Shown here: in pieces, positions 40,310-51,831 of the stretch
How the letters are laid out: the number at the start of each line of letters is the position of its first letter
Numbering within the stretch: position 1 is the stretch's first letter
Origin: Megaustenia siamemsis
Lineage: Eukaryota > Mollusca > Gastropoda > Stylommatophora > Ariophantidae
Length of the DNA stretch: 64,000 nucleotides
Direction of reading: 5' to 3'
NCBI GenBank assembly: GCA_032433765.1
Contig: JAVIAB010000160.1
Coordinates: 20,902,115-20,966,114, forward strand
Notes under the pieces: generated by a model
What the model saw: the letters and a program-made list of their open reading frames with translations, nothing else
Told to the model about the DNA's origin: nothing
The model's database searches: none
Program-made: the position numbers and the translations under genes

Positions 40310-41255
40310 GAAATGTGGTGGCTTCTAGGGCGAGAGATAGAGAAGGAGAGCGAAATAGAGGTGGAAGATAGCGATGGTGACTAGAATGATGGAAGTGAGA
40401 GAATGTGTCCGCTTTTTTGTTTTTTTTTTTTTTTTTTTTTTTTAAGAGAAATATGAGTGATGATTTTTGTTGCTTTAAGTTCTTGGAAGTTTGGGGGTTA
40501 GTGTAATTTTTTATGTAATAGAGAGAAGATAGACAGAGGATAGACAGAGGGGAGATAAATGAAGTGGGAAGTGAGAGATGGAAGTAGGGGACGAAGAAAA
40601 GAAAGGGAGAAGAGAGGCAGAGAAAATGAGAGGCAGAGAAAATGAGAGGCAGAGAAAATGAGACGCAGTGAGAAAGCTACAGAAATTAGGCGATTAAAAA
40701 AAAACGAAAAGAACACAAAGAGACGAGTGCAGGAAATGAAGTATAGTTAAAATAAAAGACAGGAGAAGGAGAAAAGGATAAAGAATATGAAGGAGAAACG
40801 GAGAAAGAAAAAGAGAGAGTTAGGAGTTAAAACAATAAACTATTTTACATGAAAATTGTCTCTTTTAATTATTGACAAATGTAGAGGAGGAAATTGCCAT
40901 TTTTTTTTTGGAGGGTTAACTGGATGTGGTAAAAAATATAGAAGGGAAGTTTACCTGAAGGAGGAGACATGGGAGGGGAATATCGAGTGCTCTGTGCTTT
41001 AATAGGAGTATGATTGTATAATTAGCGTCATAGAAGAGAAAAAAATAAGATGATAATTAAAACTGAAGACACAGTTAAGTGTGCAAAAATTAACAGTGAA
41101 AGAGAAATGGTGGGAGAAAAAAAAAGAGGGGGGGGAGAGAAAAAGTGTGCGACAAGAAAAATGGACAGAAAAAGAGACTGGAAGAAAATGCGAGAAAGGG
41201 GTAAATTTAAGAAAAATAGAGAAATGACAGACAATTAAAGATGTAAAGATTTGTA
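40310..41255. other. purine-rich (GA) strand-biased region
   Basis: The plus strand is strongly enriched in G and A over about 900 bp. It includes a T run at 40416-40443 and four copies of GAGAGGCAGAGAAAAT at about 40610-40670. It is not an ordered array. ORFs on either strand are low-complexity and not convincing. Confidence 0.6.
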
Positions 41256-41277
41256 TGAGATATGACACATACGATGA

Positions 41278-41740
41278 ACACGGGGCTATGTGGTCTATAT
41301 GCAAGACGTCGGCCTATGGACAAGAAGATACCGGGCTCAATTCTATTATGTGAGCATATTTTTCAAAAATAAAGAAATTTGAATCTGTAGTCCCTTTGTG
41401 GCCTTACTCTCCTCTAGTCTCTGGGTAGAGAGATCATATGTCTAGCGGCTAACAATTGAAGGCCCCGTGTTCACTCGTGCACGTTAAAGAACCCTTAGTA
41501 GTCAAAAATCGAAAAGAATAGCCCAAAAAAAATGGAAGCTGCCAGGCCAAATTGCCAGGAAAAATCTACTCACACCGATGGATCTCAGGCCATGCCACAA
41601 ATATCATGGTTCTCGTCGGAAATTCTCAATATTTCGAAGGAAAGGTTGGAGCACCTATGACTTCACCCTGTGTGCAGTGATGATGATCCTATCATAACAT
41701 AACATAACATAAACATAACATAACATAACATAACATGAAT
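41278..41740 (+). mobile_element. SINE-C copy plus (CATAA)n tail
   Basis: tRNA-like head GGCTATGTGGTCTATATGC with a weak B box (GGGCTCAATTC). Body landmarks: CTCTAGTCTCTGGGTAG, GCACGTTAAAGAACCC, ATGGAAGCTGCCAGGCC, up to CAGTGATGATGATCC. Followed by a (CATAA)n-type simple repeat at 41695-41738. Confidence 0.75.
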
Positions 41741-42224
41741 GGTTTTTCTTTTTTCTTTTATTATAAGATATATTTAGTCACACACTTTAACACACGCGCA
41801 TTAGCTCAAAGAGGCAGATAACATTAATGTAATAGGGACCACGTCAGATACGTTATCATTTATAACAGTATTATGTTACCAGCAAATTATAGACAAGCCC
41901 AGACGTTCACGAGGCGACACAGAGGGCGAGGGATAGAAGACCGAATGTCTCATTATGTGCTAATTCTGTACAGCCAGCCCTTTTCACCCCGCCCACGGAA
42001 ACATTTAGTTCCAGTGCCTCCACTCAGCCTGTGTAAACATTGCTAAGTGCTGCCTATTGCAGGGCACTAAATTCTGCCCTTAAATCAAACCTCCCGGACA
42101 GGAAGGCAACAAACTACTCCTGGTGAATACCCACCGTATTTATATTATCATATTTTCCGATTCGTTCTTTTGTCTAATGTTCCGGTCGTAGTCGATTCCG
42201 CGAGGAAATGAAATGCTATTTGTG
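41741..42224. other. unassigned region
   Basis: No gene or repeat was recognised. The last about 30 bp are a degenerate edge of the following array. Confidence 0.5.
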
Positions 42225-43277
42225 CGTGTGTCGTATATCTGACAGTATTCATCAAACTAGAGATACTGAGTGAAGTTATACAATTTTGTGCGTGTGTCGT
42301 AATTCTGACAGTATTCATCAAACTAGAGATACTGAGTGAAGTTATACAATTTTGTGCGTGTGTCGTAATTCTGACAGTATTCATCAAACTAGAGATACTG
42401 AGTGAAGTTATACAATTTTGTGCGTGTGTCGTAATTCTGACAGTATTCATCAAACTAGAGATACTGAGTGAAGTTATACAATTTTGTGCGTGTGTCGTAA
42501 TTCTGACAGTATTCATCAAACTAGAGATACTGAGTGAAGTTATACAATTTTGTGCGTGTGTCGTAATTCTGACAGTATTCATCAAACTAGAGATACAGAG
42601 TGAAGTTATACAATTTTGTGCGTGTGTCGTAATTCTGACAGTATTCATCAAACTAGAGATACTGAGTGAAGTTATACAATTTTGTGCGTGTGTCGTAATT
42701 CTGACAGTATTCATCAAACTAGAGATACTGAGTGAAGTTATACAATTTTGTGCGTGTGTCGTAATTCTGACAGTATTCATCAAACTAGAGATACTGAGTG
42801 AAGTTATACAATTTTGTGCGTGTGTCGTAATTCTGACAGTATTCATCAAACTAGAGATACTGAGAAGTTATACAATTTATGCGTGTGTCGTAATTCTGAC
42901 AGTATTCATCAAACTAGAGATACTGAGTGAAGTTATACAATTTTGTGCGTGTGTCGTAATTCTGACAGTATTCATCAAACTAGAGATACTGAGTGAAGTT
43001 ATACAATTTTGTGCGTGTGTCGTAATTCTGACAGTATTCATCAAACTAGAGATACTGAGTGAAGTTATACAATTTTGTGCGTGTGTCGTAATTCTGACAG
43101 TATTCATCAAACTAGAGATACAGAGTGAAGTTATACAATTTTGTGCGTGTGTCGTAATTCTGACAGTATTCATCAAACTAGAGATACTGAGTGAAGTTAT
43201 ACAATTTTGTGCGTGTGTCGTAATTCTGACAGTATTCATCAAACTAGAGATACTGAGTGAAGTTATACAATTTTGTG
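42225..43277. repeat. 66-bp minisatellite, about 16 copies, very homogeneous
   Basis: Units contain GTGAAGTTATACAATTTTGT, GCGTGTGTCGTAATTCTGAC, AGTATTCATCAAACTAGAGA and TACTGA. Most copies look identical. CAGAG replaces CTGAG in two units (42596 and 43121), and one unit near 42862-42885 has small deletions. Minus-strand frames of 233 and 148 codons (22-residue period with MNTVRITTHAQNCITS) follow from the 66-bp period and stop at the deleted unit. Confidence 0.97.
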
Positions 43278-43454
43278 CATGGAGAGTTTCAGTAGAGTAA
43301 GGGCAAGCGCGTTGACTTAGCAATAGCGCATTAGTTGATGTAATCTCAGCGTAGCCCTCTCTTATCTATACAATTTGGAAAACAAATTAAGGTACCCGAT
43401 TCAGTAGTTTAAATCGCTAGTCAACCACTAATATATTTAGTAATGAAGAAAAGA
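43278..43454. other. spacer, nothing recognised
   Basis: Short unique sequence. Confidence 0.4.
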
Positions 43455-44920
43455 CGATGATCATATGTTGGACATATCTATAAAAATAACCAGAAAAATG
43501 CTAAACCAACTTGAAGATAGTGACCATAGACCAGTCAAACTTTCACTGGCTCTTGCTCACAAAGAAGAGTTGCAAATACCTCTTCCCCGCTGGAACTATA
43601 AGAGAGCAGATTGGGCAAAGTTTGCAAGGGTCACTGATGCATATACTGCGCCTATCAACACCCACGAAAAGAAGGTCAATAATATGATAGAGCGGTTAAC
43701 AAATGGAATCCTGAGAGCTGCTAAAGAATACATTCCTAGAGGAGCAAGAAGAAACTACAAGCCATACTGGAGCAAGGAAATACAAAGACTAGACGAGGAA
43801 CTGGACTCTGCTGCCAGAGAACGAGCTGAAAAATCACACAGCACAGAGAGCAACATTGCTTACAAAGCAGCCTCGGCCAGCTACAAACATGAGGTCATGA
43901 TATCAGCAAGACAGAGCTGGATAGACAAAACAGAGAGCCTTAATCTAGACAAAAATGGTCATAAACTATGGAAACTTGCGAAAGCTCTGAGCGACGAAAA
44001 CAACTGCTGACCTCCAATATCATTAGCACACAATCAGAACATCCTCACAGGCAAAAGGGCAGCAAATCTACTGATAGAGACTTACAAAAACATTAGTAGA
44101 ATAAACATTCCAATAGACAAACAGAAAGCTGCAAGACGGGAAAACCAAGACGCAAAACACATGCCTTTAGCACCAGAAGAGCATCAGACGACCATCTTTA
44201 CCCAACTGAATTAGATGTTGCCCTCAAAGGATTAAAGCTCAAGAGGTCACCTGGTAAAGATGGGATCTCCAACGAAATGCTCCTAAATGTGGGACAGAAA
44301 GCCAAGAACCAGCTTCTAAGGATAATAAATGCCAGCTGGAAGAGAGGGCATGTGCCGGCAATCTGGAAAGAAGCTATTATGGTGCCTATCCTCAAGCATG
44401 GAAAAGACCCACTAGGCTCAAGTAGCTATAGACCAATTAGCTTACTAAGCTGCCTGAGCAAACTCATGGAAAGACTGGTTAACAGAAGACTTATGTGGCA
44501 TTTATGTGTGCAGACAAATTAGCTAAAGAGGGAGGGAGATTACCACAAGAGAACCATCCGCTCAGTTATGATGAAGTCAAATCCATCCTCAAAGGTCAAT
44601 TCCATGAAAAATGGAAACGAGAACATCCAAAGCATAACGAGAGTGACGGATAACACTATAAATGAGGGATCAAGTCATCATACTTCGCCTGCGCACTGGC
44701 CACAATAGAATGAGAAATCACATGTTCACCAAATTCAAAATAGGTACAACCAGCCTATGCCACTGTACACTGGACAATATGACTACAAAACATGTTCTAC
44801 AGGATTGCCCCCAGTACACAGACCTGAGAAGAGCAATGTGGTACACGCCCACCTCCCTGGAAGAAAAACTATATGGGGCAATCGATTCGCTTAAACAGAC
44901 AGCTGACTTCATGAGATAGT
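43455..44920 (+). pseudogene. LINE-G polyprotein with an internal deletion joining RT to the RNase-H end
   Basis: Four parts of one non-LTR polyprotein follow each other. (1) 43465-44007 is the end of the endonuclease (SDHRPVKL) and the linker (PRWNYKRADWAKFAR, KPYWSKEIQRLDEELD). (2) After a stop and frame change, 44215-44500 is the RT N-terminus (LKRSPGKDGISNEML, WKEAIMVPILKHGKDP, SYRPISLLSCLSKLMERLV). (3) At about 44500 it jumps to ADKLAKEGG, typical of the end of an RNase-H domain, and QFHEKWKREH. (4) 44662-44919 is a zinc-knuckle-like tail (RLRTGHNRMRNH, CHC...TTKHVLQDCPQY). The RT catalytic region and most of RNase H are missing. An RNase-H-bearing clade (I/Jockey-like) fits, but this is inference. 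Confidence 0.9.
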
Positions 44921-44952
44921 CTGAAATCCTACTCTGATTGAGTCTTGATCGC

Positions 44953-44999
<47 letters not shown>
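44953..44999. repeat. (GA)n microsatellite
   Basis: GA dinucleotide run with one AAAG interruption, between two LINE fragments. Confidence 0.97.
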
Positions 45000-45215
45000 T
45001 GTTGGACATGGGATGATGAAAGATAATAACCTAATAACAAAGCAAGAACTCATGTGGGAAACAACAGGTAAGAGGAAAAGAGGCCGACCCAAAGAAACAC
45101 TGAGAAGAACAGTGATCAGATAGGCAAGAGCAGCAGGAATCCGCTCCCTCAATGAGATAGAGTTGCTTGCATAGAACAGAGACAAGAGGCGAGATTTGAT
45201 AAAATATCTTTAGAA
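45000..45215 (+). mobile_element. LINE 3' fragment (LINE-E-like)
   Basis: VGHGMMKDNNLITKQELMWE, TTGKRKRGRPKETLRRTVIR, stop, then ARAAGIRSLNEIELLA and a RDKRR end. This is the L.W...GKRKRGRPK.T.RRT pattern of LINE-E-type C-termini. Confidence 0.82.
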
Positions 45216-45300
45216 AGATTTGAAAATTGCTAAAGTAAAAATAAATGTAGACAAGAGGAGTATCTGGGTCTATGCCCTATGGGCCGGCTACGGCTTGAAA
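45216..45300. other. spacer leading into the GATA array
   Basis: Contains CTATGGGCCGGCTACGGC just before the microsatellite, possibly the 3' end of an unrecognised element with a GATA tail. Confidence 0.35.
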
Positions 45301-45655
<355 letters not shown>

Positions 45656-45879
45656 TCACTAGTTTGGGAAGGTGTGTTGTTTGTTTGCATTCGCTAACTT
45701 TATATCTAACGAAGTCCCACAGGGACTGAATTTTGCGAAATATAACTTTTTCCTTTACCGGTAGCCATATGGTCAGGTGCCCCCTCCATACAGGCAGCTA
45801 TTCCTCAACTTCAGGAGTACACTCGTGTTTTTAATTTTAAAGTCGAGAGTTTTAACTTTTTTTTTAGATTTTAATAATT
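45656..45879. other. spacer, nothing recognised
   Basis: AT-rich. No element was identified. Confidence 0.4.
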
Positions 45880-46155
45880 CATTTTTCACGGGCAGCGGCC
45901 ATTTTGGCCTATTAAAAAATATTTTTTAACTGTCAAGGTTTCTTTAACGTGCGCAGAATGTACACACGACCTCCTGTTTTTCGCAGTTTTCCTATAGGAT
46001 TAGACATCGCATCTCACTACCCAGAGACCAGAGAAGGGTAAAACTACGGACTCGATATTTTTAGTTTTATTTTCTACCGCTCCTGGTGGGAATCAAACCC
46101 GCAATCTTCTTGTCCAGTGGTAAAAGCTTTACCTCTAGATCACCCGCCCCCGACG
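45880..46155 (-). mobile_element. SINE-C copy
   Basis: Reverse complement of the SINE-C layout. The head is at the right (GGGCGGGTGATCTAGAGGTA, A box; GCGGGTTTGATTCCCACC, B box). Then CTCTGGTCTCTGGGTAGTG, GCGCACGTTAAAGAAACC and a GGCCAAAATGGCCGCTGCCC body. It has the best preserved head of the family. Confidence 0.82.
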
Positions 46156-46254
46156 GAAGGTATTAAGTGCGAGGATAATTTACCGGACTCCCACACCTCC
46201 AAAGATTATAGACTGTTATGGTGAGTTTTAACTCTTCATTCTCCATCTACGTTC

Positions 46255-46440
46255 TAAGTCAGCATTTTACTGGTCGAACTGTATATTCTTCTTCCTCGTC
46301 TACTACTTCAACTTCGTCTGCTACTTCTTCTTTCTCGTTTGCTACTTCTCCTTCTTTATCTGCTACTTCTTCTTTGTCTGCTTTTTCTTCGTCTACTACT
46401 TCTTCTACTTCGTCTGCTACTTCTTGTTCCTCGTCTGCTA
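46255..46440. repeat. degenerate TTC/TCGTCTGCTACT minisatellite bordering the satellite
   Basis: Irregular units built from TCGTCTGCTACTTCTTCTT. It passes without a gap into TCGTCTGCTAATCGTCTCTG, then the 12-bp satellite. It probably shares an origin with, or seeded, that satellite. Confidence 0.8.
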
Positions 46441-48983
46441 ATCGTCTCTGCTATCGTCTCTGCAATTGTCTCTGCGATCATCTCTGCTATGGTCTCTGCT
46501 ATGGTCTCTGCGATCGTCTCTGAAATTGTCTCTGCTATGGTCTCTGCTATGGTCTCTGCAATCGTCTCTGCAATTGTCTCTGCGATCATCTCTGCTATGG
46601 TCTCTGCTATGGTCTCTGCTATGGTCTCTGCTATGGTCTCTGCAATCGTCTCTGCAATTGTCTCTGTTATGGTCTCTGCTACGGTCTCTGCGAACATCTA
46701 TGGTCTCTGCTATGGTCTATGCGATCGTCTCTGCGATCGTCTCTGCAATTGTCTCTGCTATGGTCTATGCGATCATCTCTGCTATGGACTATGCGATCGT
46801 CTCTGCGATCGTCTCTGCAATTGTCTCTGCTATGGTCTATGCGATCATCTCTGCTATGGTCTCTGCTATCGTCTCTGCGATCGTCTCTGATATGGTCTCT
46901 GCTTTGATCTCTGCGATCATCTCTGCTATGGTCTCTGCTATGGTCTCTGCAATGATCTCTTCTATGGTCTCTGCTATGATCTCTGCTATGGTCTCTGCGA
47001 TCATCTCTGCTATGGTTTCTGCGATCATCTCTGAGATCATCTCTGCTATGGTCTCTGCGATCATCTCTGCGATCATCTCTGCGATCATCTCTACTATGGT
47101 CTCTGCAATCATCTCTGAGATCATCTCTACTATGGTCTCTGCGATCATCTCTGAGATCATCTCTACTATGGTCTCTGCGATCATCTCTAAGATCATCTCT
47201 ACTATGGTCTCTGCGATCATCTCTGAGATCATCTCTACTATGGTCTCTGCGATCATCTCTGCGATCATCTCTACTATGGTCTCTGCGATCATCTCTGTGA
47301 TAATCTCTACTATGGTCTCTGCGATCATCTCTGCTATGGTCTCTGCGATCATCTCTGCGATCATCTCTGCTATGGTCTCTGCGATAGTCTCTGCGATAGT
47401 CTCTGCGATCATCTCTGCGATCATCTCTGCGATCATCTCTGCTATTGTCTCTGCGATCATCTCTGCGATCATCTCTGCTATGGTCTCTGCGATCATCTCT
47501 GCGATCATCTCTGCTATGGTCTCAGCGATCATCTCTGCGTTCATCTCTGCGATAATCTTTGCGATCATCTCTGCTATGGTCTCTGCGATCATCTCTGCGA
47601 TCATCTGTGCTATGGTCTCAGCGATCATCTCTGCGATCATCTCTGCGATCATCTCTGCGTTCATCTCTGCTATGGTCTCTGCGATCATCTCTGCTATGGT
47701 CTCTGCGATCATCTCTGCGATCATCTCTGCTATAGTCTCAGCGATCATCTCTGCGATTATCTCTGTTATGGTCTCAGCGATCATCTCTGCGATCATCTCT
47801 GCGGTCATCTCTGCGATCATCTCTGCTATGGTCTCTGCGATCATCTCTGCGATCATCTCTACTATGGTCTCAGCGATCATCTCTGCGATCATCTCTGCTA
47901 TGGTCTCAGCGATCATCGCTGCGGTCATCTCTGAGATCATCTCTGCGATCATCTCTGCGTTCGTCTCTGCTATGGTCTCTGCAATCATCTCTGCTATAGT
48001 CTCAGCGATCATCTCTGCGATAGTCTCTGCTATGGTCTCTGCGATCATCTCTGCGATCATCTCTGCTATGGTCTCTGCGATCATCTCTGCGATCATCTCT
48101 GCTATGGTCTCAGCGATCATCTCTGCGGTCATCTCTGCGATCATCTCTGCTATGGTCTCTGCGATCATCTCTGCTATGGTCTCTGCGATCATCTCTGCGA
48201 TCATCTCTGCTATGGTCTCGCGATCATCTCTGCGATCATCTCTGCTATGGTCTCTGCGATCATCTCTGCGATCATCTCTGCTATGGTCTCAGCGATCATC
48301 TCTACGATCATCTCTGCGATCATCTCTGCGTTCATCTCTGCTATGGTCTCTGCGATCATCTCTGCTATAGTCTCTGCGATCATCGCTGCGATAGTCTCTG
48401 CTATGGTCTCTGCAATTATCTCTGCGATCATCTCTGCTATGGTCTCTGCGAACATCTCTGCGATCATCTCTGCTATGGTCTCAGCGATCATCTCTGCGGT
48501 CATCTCTGCGATCATCTCTGCTATGGTCTCTGCGATCATCTCTGCGATCATCTCTGCTACGGTCTCTGCGGTCATCTCTGCGATCATCCCTGCGATCATC
48601 TCTGCTATGGTCTCTGCGATCATCTCTGCTATGGTCTCTGCGATCATCTCTGCGATCATCTCTGCTATGGTCTCTGCGATCATCTCTGCGATCATCTCTG
48701 CTATGGTCTCTGCGATCATCTCTGCGATCATCTCTGCTATGGTCTCTGCGATCATCTCTGCGATCATCTCTGCTATGGTCTCTGCGATCATCTCTGCGAT
48801 CATCTCTGCTATGGTCTCTGCGATCATCTCTGCGATCATCTCTGCTATGGTCTCTGCGATCATCTCTGCGATCATCTCTGCTATGGTCTCTGCGATCATC
48901 TCTGCTATAGTCTATGCGATCATCTCTGCTATGGTCTCTGCGATCGTCTCTGCTATGGTCTCTACGATCGTCTCTGCGATCGT
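46440..48983. repeat. 12-bp satellite, left edge and first ATC-rich block
   Basis: 46440-46900 is the most degenerate part, with GCAATTGTCTCT, GCGAACATCTAT and GTCTATGCGATC variants, as expected at an array edge. From about 47000 the block is mostly ATCTCTGCGATC units with GTCTCTGCTATG every second to third unit. It ends at the first CTTGCGATAG junction (48984). A one-base loss at about 48218 shifts frame. Confidence 0.9.
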
Positions 48984-51831
48984 CTTGCGATAGTCTCTGC
49001 TATGGTCTCTGCGATCGTCTCTGCGATCGTCTCTGCTATGGTCTCTGCGATCGTCTATGCGATCGTCCCTGCGATCGTCTCTGCTATGGTCTCTGCGATC
49101 GTCTCTGCGATATTCTCTGCTATGGTCTCTGCGATCGTCTCTGCTATGGTCTCTGCGATCGTCTCTGCGATATTCTCTGCTATGGTCTCTGCGATCGTCT
49201 CTGCGATATTCTCTGCTATGGTCTCTGCGATCTTCACTGCGATATTCTCTGCTATGGTCTCTGCGATCGTCTCTGCGATATTCTCTGCTATGGTCTCAGC
49301 GATCGTCTCTGCGATATTCTCTCCTATGGTCTCTGCGATCGTCTCTGCGATATTCTCTGCTATGGTCTCTGCGATCGTCTCTGCGATATTCTCTGCTATG
49401 GTCTCTGCGATCGTCTCTGCGATATTCTCTGCTATGGTCTCTGCGATCGTCTCTGCTATGGTCTCTGCGATCGTCTCTGCGATATTCTCTGCTATGGTCT
49501 CTGCGATCGTCTCTGCTATGGTCTCTGCGATGGTCTCTGCTATGGTCTCTGCGATCGTCTCTGCGATCGTCTCTGCTATGGTCTCTGCGATAGTCTCTGC
49601 GATCCTCTCTGCTATGGTCTCTGCGATGATCTCTGCGATCGTCTCTGCGATAGTCTCTGCTATGGTCTCTGCGATAGTCTCTGCTATGGTCTCTGCGATC
49701 GTCTCTGCTATGGTCTCTGCGATCGTCTCTGCTATGGTCTCTGCGATCGTCTCTGCCATCGTCTCTGCTATGGTCTCTGCGATGATCTCTGCGATCGTCT
49801 CTGCTATGGTCTCTGCGATCGTCTCTGCGATAGTCTCTGCTATGGTCTCTGCGATCGTCTCTGCGATAGTCTCTGCTATGGTCTCTGCGATAGTCTCTGC
49901 GATCGTCTCTCCGATAGTCTCTCCGATAGTCTCTGCTATGGTCTCTGCGATAGTCTCTGCGATCGTCTCTGCGATAGTCTCTGCTATGGTCTCTGCGATC
50001 GTCTCTGCGATAGTCTCTGCTATGGTCTCTGCGATAGTCTCTGCGATCGTCTCTGCGATAGTCTCTGCTATGGTCTCTGCGATAGTCTCTGCGATCGTAT
50101 TTGCGATAGTCTCTGCTATGGTCTCTGCGATAGTCTCTGCGATCGTCTCTGCGATAGTCTCTGCTATGGTATCTGCGATCGTCTCTGCGATCGTCTCTGC
50201 GATCGTCTCTGCGATCGTCTCTGCGATAGTCTCTGCTATGGTCTCTGCGATCGTCTCTGCTATGGTCTCTGCGATAGTCTCTGCGATCGTCTCTGCGATC
50301 GTCTCTGCGATCGTCTCTGCGATAGTCTCTGCTATGGTCTCTGCGATCGTCTCTGCGATCGTCTCTGCTATGGTCTCTGCGATCGTCTCGTCTCTGCGAT
50401 CGTCTCTGCGATCATCTCTGCTATGGTCTCTTCTATCATCTCTGCGATCATCTGTGCTATGGTCTCAGCGATCATCTCTGCGATCATCTCTGCGTTCATC
50501 TCTGCTATGGTCTCTGCGATCATCTCTGCTATGGTCTCTGCGATCATCTCTGCGATCATCTCTGCTATGGTCTCAGCGATCATCTCTGCGATCATCTCTG
50601 CTATGGTCTCTGCGATCATCTCTGCGATCATCTCTGCTATGGTCTCTGCGATCATCTCTGCTATGGTCTCAGCGATCATCTCTGCGATCATCTCTGCGAT
50701 CATCTCTGCGATCATCTCTGCGATCATCTCTGCTATGGTCTCTGCGATCATCTCTGCGATCATCTCTGCTATGGTCTCAGCGATCATCTCTGCGATCATC
50801 TCTGCTATGGTCTCAGCGATCATCTCTGCGATCATCTCTGCTATCATCTCTGCGTTCATCTCTGCGATCATCTCTGCTATGGTCTCTGCAATCATCTCTG
50901 CTATAGTCTCTGCGATCATCTCTGCTATGGTCTCTGCGATCATCTCTGCGATCATCTCTGCTATGGTCTCTGCGATCATCTCTGCGATCATCTCTGCTAT
51001 GGTCTCAGCGATCATCTCTGCGATCATCTCTGCGATCATCTCTGCTATGGTCTCTGCGATCATCTCTGCGATCATCTCTGCTATGGTCTCAGCGATCATC
51101 TCTGCGATCATCTCTGCTATCGTCTCAGCGATCATCTCTGCGATCATCTCTGCGTTCATCTCTGCGATCATCTCTGCTATGGTCTCTGCGATCATCTCCG
51201 CGATCATCTCTGCGATCATCTCTGCGATCATCTCTGCGATCATCTCTGCTATGGTCTCTGCAATCATCTCTGCTATAGTCTCTGCGATCATCTCTGCGAT
51301 AGTCTCTGCTATGGTCTCTGCGATCATCTCTGCGATCATCTCTGCTATGGTCTCTGCGATCATCTCTGCTATGGTCTCAGCGATCATCTCTGCGATCATC
51401 TCTGCGTTCATCTCTGCTATGGTCTCTGCGATCATCTCTGCTATAGTCTCTGCGATCATCGCTGCGATAGTCTCTGCTATGGTCTCTGCGATCATCTCTG
51501 CGATCATCTCTGCTATGGTCTCTGCGATCATCTCTGCGATCATCTCTGCTATGGTCTCAGCGATCATCTCTGCGGTCATCTCTGCGATCATCTCTGCTAT
51601 GGTCTCTGCGATCATCTCTGCTATGGTCTCTGCGGTCATCTCTGCTATGGTCTCTGCGATCATCTCTGCTATGGTCTCTACTATGGTCTCTGCAATCGTC
51701 TCTGCGATCGTCTCTGCGATCGTCTCTGCTATGGTCTCTGCGATCATCTCTGCTATAGTCTCTGCGATCATCTCTGCTATGGTCTCTGCGATCGTCTCTG
51801 CTATGGTCTCTGCGATCGTCTCTGCGATCGT
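48984..51831. repeat. satellite module 1 (Y type, 2,848 bp)
   Basis: Starts at the CTTGCGATAG junction and carries GTCTATGCGATCGTCCCTGC near the start (Y type). First half: GTC units with TTCTCTGCGATA; second half: ATC units. Boundary at GATCGTCTCGTCTCTGCG (about 50385), which has five extra bases. 2,848 is 4 modulo 12, as expected from one base lost plus five gained. Confidence 0.88.

Noticed and set aside
41695..41738. Telomere-like (CATAA)n tract
   Set aside because: Too short and irregular and not a known telomeric motif; more likely a SINE-C tail.
42148..42849. 233-codon minus-strand frame with 22-residue repeats
   Set aside because: Follows from the 66-bp minisatellite period. The minus-strand neighbour frame is separated only by a deleted unit.
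42225..43277. CRISPR array
   Set aside because: Units are contiguous without unique spacers, in a eukaryotic retrotransposon-rich context.
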